Below are positions 21,241 to 31,956 of a stretch of 64,000 bases of DNA, piece after piece. Under the pieces are notes generated by a model that worked only from the letters and a program-made list of their open reading frames with translations, made no database searches and was not told the origin of the DNA. Numbering within the stretch: the stretch's first letter is position 1; each line of letters begins with the position of its first letter. Position numbers and translations under genes: made by a program. The stretch is from Astrocystis sublimbata (taxonomy: Eukaryota; Ascomycota; Sordariomycetes; Xylariales; Xylariaceae). The stretch lies in contig JAJNNY010000097.1 of NCBI GenBank assembly GCA_022453515.1, forward strand, positions 1 to 64,000, given 5' to 3'.

Positions 21241-23134
21241 AGTTATTATTACTAAAAAGTATACAAATCATTAGTTAAAAAATAAAAACTTATTATATAA
21301 AATAAAAAAACAGTTCGAGATTATTAAAAAGCGACTAAAAGAAGCTAAAGTTAGTAATATAAAAAGCTAGTATATATATAAGGGGGTTAAATAACACTAT
21401 CTATATACTATAAACTCTAGGAACCTGCCTAATAAAAAGCCCACTTTATATTTATAAAGCTAAGGTTCCTAGAATTATTTACATTTATAAGCCTGGCCTT
21501 TTATTATTAAGGGTCCCTACTACCGAAAGATCCAAACAAGGGACTCCTATAATTAAAAAAGCAAAAATAAAAAGTAATATATCTATTCTAATTATATAAA
21601 ATAGTTATATTATATAAACGAATGATTTTATTTAAATTATATCTATAACAAAGTTTTTTAATATTAATATTAATAAGGGTAGCTAGTTCCAGATATTTAG
21701 TATCCGTTTTTAGCCCCCTTTAAAATAGTACGCTAGTTGGTCGCAATTAATTTTAGATAATGGTTTTTCAAAAACAACGAGACTAAACATGTAGGCCGTG
21801 CGATCAAGTTCTAGCAAACACGAATTCTATATCGAACCTTTTATTTGCCACTGTTCGAAGCGGTTGTTAGACTCGGTGTTGTACTGCTATTTTCAAAATT
21901 ACCCAATATTAATATTAAAAATATTAAACTAGGTCCTATCGTACCTGAATTAAAGATAGTTTTAAAATATTAAAAACTGCTTGTATAAAATAAAGACTAC
22001 TCCGGGAACCTATACATTGCTAAACAGTATACGCTAGTATACCAAGAAACTATTTAACAAGACAGCTAACGCCCAAGGATCCACCCCCTTAGAGTTTTTA
22101 CCGCTGTAATAATCTTTACGCTTTTAGTTCTTATTATTTTCCTAATTGCTTAGCTATAGGTATAATAATATATATACCCGACTTATAAATACTAGAGTAA
22201 ATTCGCCGGAATTAAATAAGGGCAATAGGGAGAAGATCGCTTTATAGGAATAATCGTCTTATTAATCTATTAAACTAGTAAACTCTGTTTCATGTTTTAT
22301 TTATAGCACTTAATAATACAGGCCTAAATTATAGATAAATTGATTAAAAATAAACTATATACTATATATAATAATATAAAAAGTTAGGTTTCTAATAAGA
22401 ACATAGATATTATAATAAAGTTAATAAGGGCGGCTTTTATATTCTTTAGTAAAGCCTACTAGTATAATAGCACGCTAAATAGTCCTACTAACCCCTTTCG
22501 ATTTTTGCGTAGCTTTTAAAAAACAAGCCCGAAAAAGCTAATAATGTTTACTATCTCTACATTTGTTCCCTAAAGCGGTCTAATCCAAATAGCAAACATT
22601 ATTAAGCATATCCTATATAGTAGGTAATAATTACCTATAAGGGCAGAAACAACGTATTAAAAGCATTAATAACACATAGTTTTTAATAGTAGTATAAACA
22701 AACTATAAATATCTTTATCGATAACCTGAACCGGCTCACAAACAAAAAAACCAAGCGGACGATCCAAGCCTGCCAAGAAACACTACAAAAGCTGGAGAAA
22801 GTTGGTGCAGGTGCCTTGCCTATTAATAACCTGTCGCTCTACATACTGATATTTTCAGAGGGCAGCCGATTGCCCTATAGGGAATAGTTTCGCACGGGAT
22901 GCCTTCCAACGTATAACGGCCGGCGTGCAAAGCTATATAAAACATTTACTGCTTAAGAAAAGGCAGGAATGGAAGCAAAACAGTTAGATAGGTCTTGAAC
23001 TAAGCTAGCAAAGCGTTGAGGCTGGACTATTTAGCGGCGGCGGCAATAATCATATCGCAGCTAGAATGAATTGCATACATAGCTACACTAAACCGCTACG
23101 CTAAACCTAATGTTGTAAATGCACACCTGCGTGA

Positions 23135-23290
23135 AAAGCTGCTGTAGGCAGGCAGGCGAGGCAGGCAGTCAAGGTAATAGGCAGGCAGTATATATGATTT
23201 ACAGGTAATCTAGTAATTCGTAGTCAATGCAGTCAATCTAACAATAATTGCAATTGCCAGGCAGGCAGACAGTATGTGCGATTTGCAGTC
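23135..23290. repeat. GGCAGGCA-type simple repeat cluster
   Basis: Clusters of AGGCAGGCAG occur at 23150-23190 and 23260-23275, interspersed with repeated GCAGTCAA and TGATTTACAG/GATTTGCAG segments. Irregular microsatellite; no function inferred. Confidence 0.6.
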
Positions 23291-23854
23291 AATTAAACAA
23301 GCACACAACAGACCCCGGCAAGACCGGTCTGGAGCTGGAGCCCGGGAGGTACACCGAACAGTGTACGTAAGAAACTGTCACATCTCTTTCTAGGCTGCTA
23401 CCTACCTAGCAGTAGATGGGTAGAACTCCGTTTTAAAAGGGCGGTACCTTTAAGGTAAGGTTGACCGTTTTAGGATGCTTATTTTCTTGCATGAAGCTAT
23501 ACATAAATGCCAGGTGCACACAGCCTCGGGACTAGCAGGCTCCAGGCAGCCTGGACGTTGCCACTTGTAGCTACGGGACTAATTCTTAGCTGAGCCGACC
23601 CTGAGTCTACCTAAGCAAAAGCGGCGAGGGAGCTAAGCCTAATTAGTTACGGGCTAGGATACTGGTAAAACCTAGAACCGTGAAGGATTTTCTGCCCATT
23701 TATGTTATTGGAGGTGGCCAGTTCCGGACTTCTGTGCCTGTTTCCTCACCATGCTAAAATTAGCAATTTGGTCGGGTACAGTTATCGCCTCTGTATAGAA
23801 TCAGCCATGCGAAGTTATTCAATTGTTTCAACGCATAAAGACATTATACTAGGG

Positions 23855-24016
23855 TCATGAATGGACCAGTTTAATACCTATGTACCAGTCCTTAGATTAT
23901 TTACGAACTAGTACACCATGTACTGGTCTAAGGTATAAAGCTGAACTAGTACAGGTATTGTACTGGTCCTTAGATTATTTATGTACTAGTATAATGCTTG
24001 TACCAGTCCATTTGTA
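23855..24016. repeat. Compact element with inverted ends and internal direct repeats (MITE-like)
   Basis: The left end AATGGACCAGT and the right end ACCAGTCCATT are imperfect inverted repeats. Inside, CAGTCCTTAGATTATTTACG and CTGGTCCTTAGATTATTTAT form direct repeats about 77 bp apart, and CTAGTACA/TGTACTGG motifs recur in both orientations, so the whole 160 bp could fold on itself. It may be a small non-autonomous transposon. No target duplication was identified. Confidence 0.45.
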
Positions 24017-24056
24017 CTCCTAGGGAGACTGTGTAGGCAGTTTCTATATATTTATA

Positions 24057-24305
24057 TTAGTTTGAACCGCTTAGTATTGATGTTATAGGCCACCATGGTG
24101 TAGATATACTACTATTAGGGCGAGGTGGTCTGTAGCTCCAAATGGCTGAGGCAGCATCGATATAACTGAAAAGCTTCGGCATTATGCTAAACGCGAAGAA
24201 ATCCAGCATATTAGTAATATTAGAGCCGCGACGAATGGCTGCTGTTGTGTCCGTGGTATCCGTGGCGTTATGGAATGCAGCATCCAAGTGTATATTAAAC
24301 GCCAA
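24057..24305 (-). CDS. Hypothetical fragment
   Basis: A minus-strand open frame reads FNIHLDAAFHNATDTTDTTA, then IRRGSNITNMLDFFAFSIMP and a Pro/Ser-rich tail. The composition looks protein-like and no RIP-type stop lies inside. It may be the C-terminal part of a lost gene. No family was recognised. Confidence 0.25.
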   Translation of the reverse strand: MAFNIHLDAAFHNATDTTDTTAAIRRGSNITNMLDFFAFSIMPKLFSYIDAASAIWSYRPPRPNSSISTPWWPITSILSGSN

Positions 24306-24695
24306 GGTAGCAGGAGTCTCGCAGGAACCTATCTCAAGGGTTGCCCTGGAGAGAGTTAACTAACTAGCCGAATTATCTGTAATAATTCAAGGTCAGGGCA
24401 GTTCCTATCGACCTATAGAGAGCCCAGGAAGCAATCGGAGTTACACCTTACCCTTATTATTCTGCTTGACTGTTCAACTAATTACTGATAGGTTTTTATA
24501 CTTAGGTGCAAAAGCATTGGGCAATAATTTAAAACCTTTTAAAGTAGAAGCTATATTCAAAGAGAGAGAATATGCCTTTCGCATTTCTAGTGTCTCGGCA
24601 GTTGATACTGCTTAGGGAGTTCATCGAAAGTGAGGATCCTAGAGAACAGACTATGTTAAGGCTGTTAAACAGTATCAGAACAAGGGATTATATAG
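24306..24695. other. Spacer downstream of the Ras-like relic
   Basis: No gene was recognised. It holds only the 3' flank of the GTPase relic. Confidence 0.35.
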
Positions 24696-25330
24696 TTACA
24701 TGATGCTGCAACTATCACCATTATTTGTTATTAGGCCTGACCGGCTCCCATCAAGTAAGAGAACTAATATGCCAACCACTTCAAAAAAAGCTTCGTTAGT
24801 CTTAAGATTGAGCTTTGCTAATGCTTCAGTAAATTGGCAGCCAAATTTGGACGCAAATGCCCGGCCCTTTGCTGGTAGGACCTCCCATTTGTCTAAGGTA
24901 TTAATCTTGTTGCCCACAACCGTGATGCGATGGTTTTGAGGGCGGGAGCCCTCGGGCTCTTTTAGCAGTCCACCCGTTTACAAAAAAGATCTTCTCCATT
25001 AAATCACGAAAACTCTCGAAAGAACTCACCGAGGTTACATCATACACTAACATAAAGCCATCAATTTCCTTGATCCAGCTCTCCTATAGATGTGAATTCT
25101 CTTCCTGGCCAACTGGGTCAAGGATGCGGAATGCGTGCTCCATGCCATCAATAGTAACATATGTTCGAATAGAGTCTAGAGCTATGGGTTCAGATTGTTT
25201 GTTGGCATAATACAGGAGGGCGCTCAGGCGGGGATATAACTGAACACAAGGTAGCAGTCGGATAGAAAAGAAAGGAAAGTCTGCATACCGCCACACAAGT
25301 ACAATTCTACCCACGGCTTTGCTGTTACAT
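24696..25330 (-). pseudogene. Ras-like small GTPase with C-terminal CaaX box (inactivated)
   Basis: Minus strand. RIVLV at 25310 begins the fold, but the expected P-loop is replaced by WRYADF. Switch I is degenerate (ALDSIRTYVTIDGMEHAFRI). Switch II reads LDPVGQEENSHL then an in-frame TAG (about 25084) before ESWIKEIDGFMLVYDVTSV. After a frameshift near 24935 come VVGNKIN (the NKxD box has Asn in the last position), SAK-like ALAKLN and a C-terminus ending C-S-I-M, a good CaaX prenylation signal. Ras proteins are membrane-anchored GTP switches. Loss of the P-loop, one stop and one frameshift indicate a dead copy. Confidence 0.7.
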
Positions 25331-26567
25331 CAAAAGCAACCTGGGATGTGGATCGGGTGGGGGTGTGTCCTTGGCCCCCTTGTTGCTTTATGTCTGGAAC
25401 AAATCATATTCTAATCTTGTTTACTATACAAGTATTTGTGATTATTTTGGTCGGAGTATTAAACCTATTAAGAATAGCTAGAAGTGCGGCTCGGCTGGAA
25501 TAAGGGCTGCATGTTACGGATTCCTTATCCTAGGATGTCTTATAGATCTTCCACATGATAATAGGTACATTATTGTTAAAATGCATTATGCAAAGTGAGC
25601 TATATTTAAAACATGGTTGCCGTTTCACTAACCAGTCCGAGAGAAAGGCCGTGTCCTAAATCTCAGCCCATCCAGGAAAAACCATTATGGCCCTTCTATT
25701 GCCACTCATTGTTCACCATCAGTAGCATATTTAAGGCTCAAATAGCCTTTCTTATTCAGGTGCTGCTAGAGACTTTCTTGAAATTACATATCTATAGGAG
25801 TGATGGCTAATAGTTAGTCTTTGATCTGCGAAATTTAGTGTTAATACTAAATAGAACATGGCTTGGAAACTCTTCTACAACCTAGTTTTCCCAAAGACCC
25901 CTTTCTCATCACAGTGTTGCTACTATTAAAGGGCACCGTTTTGATATAATTAAACGTTCAAATAGACGGGATGTCTTGTAGATCAAGCCACGCCCCTGTT
26001 TCCGCCCTTGTTCCCACCCTTGTTCCCATCCCCTGCTCATCATGCTGTGCTGTCCGCTCGGCTCCTTGCCACCATTCCGGTACTAAGCGACAAAGACATA
26101 CACTTGCAGCAAAGATACACATTTGCAGGGAAGATTGCAGCCGGGTAATGTACTTACCATACCCGTTCTATTTCATTATTGTTCATTGGTTCTAACGTGC
26201 AGCCTTAATCTGCACATACACTCAGACTTGTAATACAGTTGCATTTCACTCACACCGGTACCAAATGTAGAAGATGATATACAGGTCTTGAAGAAAAAAC
26301 ATTCGACATGATTCACTGTTGGTTTTCTTATACAGCTGCATACTTCAGGGTACATCAGCCCCTAGAACTATATTTAAATTGATTGCCATATAAATGCCGC
26401 ACAAAACAGACTATAGTAACCATGGGATAGCCCCCCAATAGAAACAATCAATCATCACACTTATACATGATGTTTATTTAAGCCCAAATCCCATCAACGT
26501 GTCCCTCACCTTTTACCATTCAAAAGCCCAGTCCTACATCGAACATAGAGCACTAGATCACGTCAAC
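25331..26567. other. Gene-free stretch
   Basis: No convincing frame. A short plus-strand open frame at 25613-25810 (VAVSLTSPRERPCPKSQPIQ) has no recognisable features. A CCCTTGTTCCC duplication lies near 26005-26025. Confidence 0.35.
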
Positions 26568-27335
26568 ATGGCTGTATGTCTCCGCCCATATACTGTGGCC
26601 AACTTCAATGCTGCTCCCCTCCTGCCTGAAGCTCTTCAAAAGCATAGCAACGCCGGGGGCAACAATTGGGTACACCATGTATTTGGGCCATTGTTTCTCA
26701 AACATCGAGTCCAGAAGTTGCTAGGGATTGGACTTCGACATGCTCATTTCCTCCTTAAAGATGGCGAATATCTAACCGAAGTGCGCGGGACTTCCACGCC
26801 TTAGAAGTCCCAACGGGGCACGAGACCACACATGTGGGCACTTGACGCCAAAGAAGGCATCCTTACACCACTCGAATTTACCATGGATAACGACAACACT
26901 TCTCTCGCGAAACTAGACTGGGCGTCCCCTCCAATTCAAGAATTCCTGCAAGAACTCAGAGCACTTGTTCAGCAACTCAAGATTAACGGCGTATACTGCC
27001 TTGTCGTGTATCCCGGTGATGACTTCCCTGGCCGCGTGGAAATGACAGTTGGTCGCGCAAACGTGAACCTAACACCTGCGCAGGTTCGTCGGAATGTTGC
27101 CTACAACTTCCTAGTCTCTAGGCTAACTATTCACTCTAGGCAGCCAGGCATGACCCTGCTCAACAAAGCGAGGCAGCTTGGTATTTCTCAGAGGCGCTCA
27201 CAAAGCGCGGGTGTGCCTGCAACTGTTTCCACCATAGGACACCGCAAACAAGTCATACTCATGTCCAAACAATCACTAAATAATGGCCAAAAGGTTGCTC
27301 ATCTGAACATGGTTCTAGAATTCATAAACCATTAA
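26568..27335 (+). pseudogene. Fungal hypothetical protein with one in-frame amber
   Basis: From ATG 26568 (MAVCLRPYTVANFN) the frame runs to TAA 27333. It is broken only by TAG 26802-26804 in TEVRGTSTP-stop-KSQRGTRPHMWALDAKEG. It contains a LGIGLRHAHFLLKDGEYL segment and, after the stop, ILTPLEFTMDND. This layout (an LLHxHF-like motif, a W...D stretch, then PxEF) is familiar from a lineage-specific fungal family of unknown function. The second half ends in a basic tail. The single stop could be a CAG/TGG-to-TAG change or lie in an unrecognised intron; no good donor/acceptor pair was seen. Confidence 0.5.
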
Positions 27336-27393
27336 CCTGTCCTTTCCTTATTGTTTAAAGTGCAATTAAATCAGTCTTGGATTTCTCATGTAT

Positions 27394-27511
27394 CTAGTCA
27401 TTCGTTAAATTCAATCGTTACCCCTCCCACCAGCTAGCTGTATTAAACCAGTCGCAGCTTGCCCGTGTAGCTAGGTAGCTAGTCATTCGTTAAATTCAAT
27501 CGTTACCCCTC
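27394..27511 (+). repeat. 33-bp perfect direct repeat
   Basis: CTAGTCATTCGTTAAATTCA and the next 13 bp occur identically at 27394-27426 and 27479-27511, 85 bp apart. They lie between the hypothetical gene and APH kinase 1. This is a recent local duplication or slippage product; function unknown. Confidence 0.85.
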
Positions 27512-27660
27512 ACAGTCTCCAGCTGTCCGCAGACGGCAATGGCTCTGCTGATGCCTGATTTTGCAATAAATAGTAGACTGCGTCCACTTAAAATGCATCT
27601 AGAAACCTCCCACATAAACAAATTTGTGCCTGGTATGCTTCACTGCCCTGCTGTTTTCTC

Positions 27661-28765
27661 ATGGACCAATTTGCGGATAGAGCATTAGTATTTGCTAATA
27701 ACCTTTCTGGGCATGCATGCCACTTCCTGTTTGACACTCGACATCGGCCATACTCTGGTGGGGAATGCATCGTATTTGTGCTTGATGCCAACGGACAGAG
27801 GATTGGAGTTCGCATGGAGCAAACCTTCTCCCAAGCAACCCGTGTCAAAGTGGAAAGGGAAGTTCAACTTCTAGAGGCCATCAGAAGGGAACAGATCGAT
27901 CATCTCCCTTCCTTGATTGGCTATGATCTAGACTCCACGCCACCCATGATTGCAACGGGGTGGGCTGATGGTCACAAACTAGAATGGACTGAATTTACCC
28001 CAGCCCAACCCTTTCGGAACAACATACTGAAAACAGTCGCAAAAGTCACGTTAGATCTTCTGCGGATTCAAGAATCAGGTAAGATAGAAACTACAACTTT
28101 CCAAATAGTCACTTATGATTTTAGGTGGTTCAGCATTGAAATGGGTAGCCGACAAAATAATAAGAACACGGATAACCCGGTCTACGAGTGGCTTTCTACC
28201 TGGGATCTCTGTCGATGACTGCGAAACTCTATATCGTGAGATATCTAAGTACCACCTCTCGGAACTCGATGATGCACCTCATGTACTTATTCATGGCGAT
28301 TTGCATCCGTCTAACATCATTGTAGAGGAAGGCGAGGTGAAGTGGTAAGTTACACAGGAGAGACTACTGAATCATATTATTGACTAACATTACAATCCTA
28401 GTATTGTGGATTTGGGCTCTGCTGCTGTAGTCCCTTTGCAATTCTCAACGTACTATCCACGGTTTCTTATAAACGAGCCACGCCTAGACGGACACATCTT
28501 TGACTGGTCGCATTGTGGTTACTCAGACGTACAAAAAGCCGATCGCGCCTTTTACATGCAGACCATCACAAATATGGCACCTCAGATGAGCAAGCAAGCA
28601 CAGCAGTATGCTGAAATCATGACACATGACAACCAAGAAGATAGGCATTGGTGGTTATCTGCAGTTAGCCGGCTGGATATCATGAGAGCGTTAAAGACAA
28701 AGCCTAGCCCACTACATGGAGGAGAGGACTGCTCACTGGAGGGCAAGCCTGAGAAAGTACACTAA
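27661..28765 (+). CDS. APH/choline-kinase-family phosphotransferase 1, three exons, apparently intact
   Basis: Proposed exons are 27661-28078, 28125-28344 and 28402-28765 (333 codons plus stop). The introns are 46 and 57 bp with donors GTAAGA/GTAAGT and acceptors TTTTAG/CCTAG, and the joins restore one frame. The N-terminal kinase-like lobe (VKVEREVQLLEAIRREQIDH) is followed by the catalytic Brenner motif VLIHGDLHPSNIIVEEGEVK and, across intron 2, the metal-binding KCIVDLGSAAVVP. The family transfers phosphate to small hydroxylated molecules; in fungi many lineage-specific members have unknown substrates. No RIP-type stop is present, unlike nearly all neighbours, so it may be expressed. The start is the first ATG in the conserved frame. 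Confidence 0.8.
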
Positions 28766-29227
28766 TACAATGCAAATACCCCACTGTGAGGTCAGGACGT
28801 GGGACTGAATATCCCCCCACGACGTTAAGTAGAAATCAATTCAATCAATCCCTTGCCCACTTGCACCTCAGCAGAACAATATCTCTCTTCTAACCAATGC
28901 CTGTACTAGCTCAAATTTTTACTCTAGGCATTTATTTAAACAAGTCTACCTGGGTAGCACAAAGGCTGTGTGTTCCCTGCCTTCGCTATCTAAGTAGTCT
29001 TATGACCTGGCATGTGCGATAGGCGACCATACAGTATTTAGCTCCATGCAAGCAATTTACTTCTACTACAACAGGCTATATACGAAAGATTTAGCTAGCT
29101 ATTCATTAGAGAGCTGTTGACCAAATGTTTGAAATTCCACGAGTATGACTATCTAGGACTTGCATGTGTCTGGGCCTGCCCAGAGTCGCGAACCCCTAGT
29201 CGTTAACGCCATGCAGCAGATCTTTAG
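28766..29227. other. Convergent spacer between APH kinase 1 and the J-domain gene
   Basis: The gene on the left points right and the gene on the right points left, so both 3' flanks lie here. No other feature was seen. Confidence 0.4.
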
Positions 29228-30317
29228 TCATGGTGCTGGAAGAAGTCGACTCATGAATTCCCTCTGTTGTTTCCGATCCTCGCGCGCTTCTTCCTGTCCT
29301 CTGATGAATAACTCCACGAGCTGGTCGAATCTCCTCGTTAGCTCGTGCAGACCACCATCCTCTTTCTGTGCCACTGGAAGTGCTTGGAGATTATTGTTAC
29401 TCTGTAGTGTTGGGAATCCTTGGAGACCTCCATTCTGTATACGAGACCGCAAATTATAGTGGGCAGACTGTCTTGGCGGGGGATAAGTAAGTCGGAGATA
29501 CTTGGAATCGTTTGCCGGATCTGTAAGAGCGCCAAATGATGCCCATTCAGGCGTGATCCCTTTGTCCACCAAGAATGAATCGATATATTTATCCGCTAGG
29601 CTTGTTCCTACCCACTAACGAAAGACCGTCCTTGTTATAATCTCTGGCTTTCCAGAGTTGGTACGTGTCCCAACCCAGATATAGGTAATTGGTAGCCGGT
29701 CTGACCTCGAGGTTCCCGGCACCCATGTAACACCTATAATCTCGCCAAACTCAGCAGCGGACATAGTAGTATACTTAGCAGCATTTTGCCTAATGTCGTT
29801 TTTATCGCCCTCGGGTAGTTGATAAAATGCTAATGCGGCTGCATCACCGATCTTGCTACCTGCCGCGACCTGGAGGGGGTTGGCCCCTTCTACCTTTATA
29901 AAGACTCTGAATCCTACTTTAAGCGCACTCTGTGGCTGACGTATCCTTATTCCTATCAGGATGAATCCTATGTATAACAGACTTATAAGCGGCGCTAATG
30001 TTGCTTGTCAAAGCATCTTGCTTCACATTAAGTAACTGATAGTATGTGCCCCTTTGTTTGATCAAATTTAGGATACGATTTACCCTTTTGCGTTGTGCCT
30101 GAAGGTCTGTCTGGCGGTTGCTGTTTTCTTGGGTGGCGTTTTGATTAGGCTTGTGAGTTTTGCTCAGTGAAGCATTGTCACCGTAGTTACGTTTAGTAAT
30201 ACTATCCGTGTCTTCGGTATCGGTCACAACGTATGGCTCCTTTGTTTGTATCAAGTCTTTAGAGACTGTTGCGGGGAGGGGATTTAGACCTGATGGGCTA
30301 ACCGACATTTTTGACAT
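29228..30317 (-). pseudogene. J-domain (DnaJ-like) protein with unusual C-terminal extension, damaged
   Basis: ATG at 30317 begins MSKMSVSPSGLNPLPATVSK. After a low-complexity linker comes a J-domain (YYQLLNVKQDALTSNISAAY, then the diagnostic HPD in RIHPDRNKD). A 1-nt frameshift near 29925 separates this from the rest (VGFRVFIKVEGANPLQVAAG, YTTMSAAEFGEIIGVTWVPG, YIWVGTRTNSGKPEIITRTV). An amber at 29614-29616 follows (VFR-stop-WVGTSLADKY). The C-terminus is charged and probably coiled-coil (ELFIRGQEEAREDRKQQREF). J-domains stimulate Hsp70 ATPases. The extension of about 200 residues is not recognised. Two lesions suggest a pseudogene. Confidence 0.65.
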
Positions 30318-30805
30318 GATAAGAGGTATAGGCTTGGTAGGAGCTAGGCTTGTTGTTCTATGATCATCAAGCCTCGAATGTTTGGTAGGTTTTATACCTA
30401 TACTAGAGTGCTATAACACGGCATTGTTGGGATGGCTATAAACGAACCGTGTCTGATTCTGGCTACCGCTACTACCATGCTGTAACATTGTACGTGCTTT
30501 GAACTTTAATTACACTTTTGCTCTAAAACACTGCTATTAATAAGCTTGTAGTAAAAGTTCCCGCCTTGGGACCTGAAGAATAGGAACTTGCTACTTGTAC
30601 TTTTTTTCGTTTAAATGATATTTGTAAAGAGTGCCGAAGCGGCATCCAGTCACGTTTCTCATGATGGTTATAGTGCAGACGGCTGCCCCACGCGAAAAGA
30701 GAATGATCGCCATGCCTATCTCCAAAAGGATACTACGTCGCCTGCAGCGACACAATATTTCCCTCGAGAACAAATTTCATAAACATCGTAATTACTAGTT
30801 ATAGC
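30318..30805. other. Spacer without recognised gene
   Basis: It lies between the J-domain gene (5' end at 30317) and the 3' end of the DUF3435 relic. A short minus-strand open frame (30591-30773) shows no recognisable features. Confidence 0.35.
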
Positions 30806-31895
30806 TTACTTGTCGGTCATATGCTTTATTTCTGCGATGAAATGCATCAACTGCTACACGAATGCGGAGCATATGAGGCAAACACGTTTAGTGGCAGCTA
30901 ATACCAGGGGGTCGATGACGGGAGCATTTGTATCTCTGCCTAAAGAAACGTCGCAGAGTCTCGTGAAAAGCTGACCATGATCTCCTGCATTTGTTTTGAA
31001 TGCCAACTGCATTAGGTCGGCACGTACGCGGAACGACTGATAACTCGACTCGAACACGTGGGTTGTATGGGATAGAACATAATTGCGTAAGGCATCAGAG
31101 AGTACACCTGGCCAATAGAATAATTAATGAATGTTTCGCGGATCGGCAAGGCGTCATTAAGCAGGGCTTACCATCTAGATTAGAACCCGTGCCTACTCGA
31201 AGGCTATAAAGCCGCGCGTCCTCGCGAGCACCGCTAACCAATAACACAAGGTGCCAAAGTTCGTTGAGCGTCTTATACGAAATAGAGAAGATCTTTTTCT
31301 TAAGCATGTCCGCCTTCCATCGAAGAGGTATGAAATCCATATGCTCTAGATTGGGCCGGTCGAAGATCTGATCGACCGTCGAAAAGCTAGGGTCAAAAAC
31401 ATTGGTTTGGATCCCTCTTGTAAGGATGAGGCTACTGAGGCAAAACGTGTAGTTTGAGATAAAGGTAATAAAGAATCCGATACTAGTAGATGAATAAGCA
31501 TTGCTTATAAAGTCAGCAAGACGTATCTATACGTACCTGCCACCATTCCGAGCACGACTGGTTTTAGCCGTTTCTTTGATTTTGTTTCTCTTGATGTTTA
31601 TCGTCATGACGACCTGGGTCCTGGTACGATTGATGGGATCACGCGCTACAGCTATGTGGAATTGGGATTAGGTCAAATCCAACAGCGTACCTGGCCGAAA
31701 ACCACCTATGGCAGCTAGTAGAATGATTGCGTGGAAAGACACTCTAGTGTCGGGGTTGTAAGGTATGTCATCCGCTCTTGACCATAGCGTGTGCAGGGTC
31801 ACGCCTACATCGGTGCCTTTCATGGCAATCTTTTGGTAAGTCGGGTCGGTATCTAAACTTATCTCAACGGCGAGCTCAGTGAATATCCACTATGT
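30806..31895 (-). pseudogene. DUF3435-type tyrosine recombinase, Starship-captain-like (N-terminally truncated, RIP-mutated)
   Basis: Minus strand. WIFTELAVEISLDTDPTYQK opens the surviving part. Then comes the recombinase core: RVSFHAIILLAAIGGFRPGT, with the catalytic-type Arg in GFRPG, and RTQVVMTINIKRNKIKET. An intron with good borders (31483-31536) follows, then SLILTRGIQTNVFDPSFSTV, YSLRVGTGSNLDG and, after a frameshift near 31090, ALRNYVLSHTTHVFESSYQS and LMQLAFKTNAGDHGQLFTRL. The tail CLICSAFV leads to TAA 30806. DUF3435 proteins mobilise giant fungal Starship elements and lie first at the 5' edge, pointing inward. Here stops occur at 31668 (DLT-stop-SQF) and 30854. The N-terminal third is missing and a repeat begins about 60 bp upstream. 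The gene points left, toward the NLR and ferric reductase relics. Confidence 0.8.
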
Positions 31896-31956
31896 TAAAA
31901 GATAATATTAGCAGCAGCCAATCGAGAACAGGGACCACTTAGTTCTTTTAGTTTTG

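Larger units (their letters stand above)
21241..24056. other. AT-rich RIP-relic region without intact gene
   Basis: Very AT-rich, TA-rich sequence to about 22.9 kb. Scattered coding-like fragments appear on the plus strand, for example a hydrophobic stretch near 22100-22160 and NRLTNKKTKRTIQACQETLQ near 22730. None can be assigned to a family. From 22.9 kb composition becomes mixed and simple repeats begin. Confidence 0.5.
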
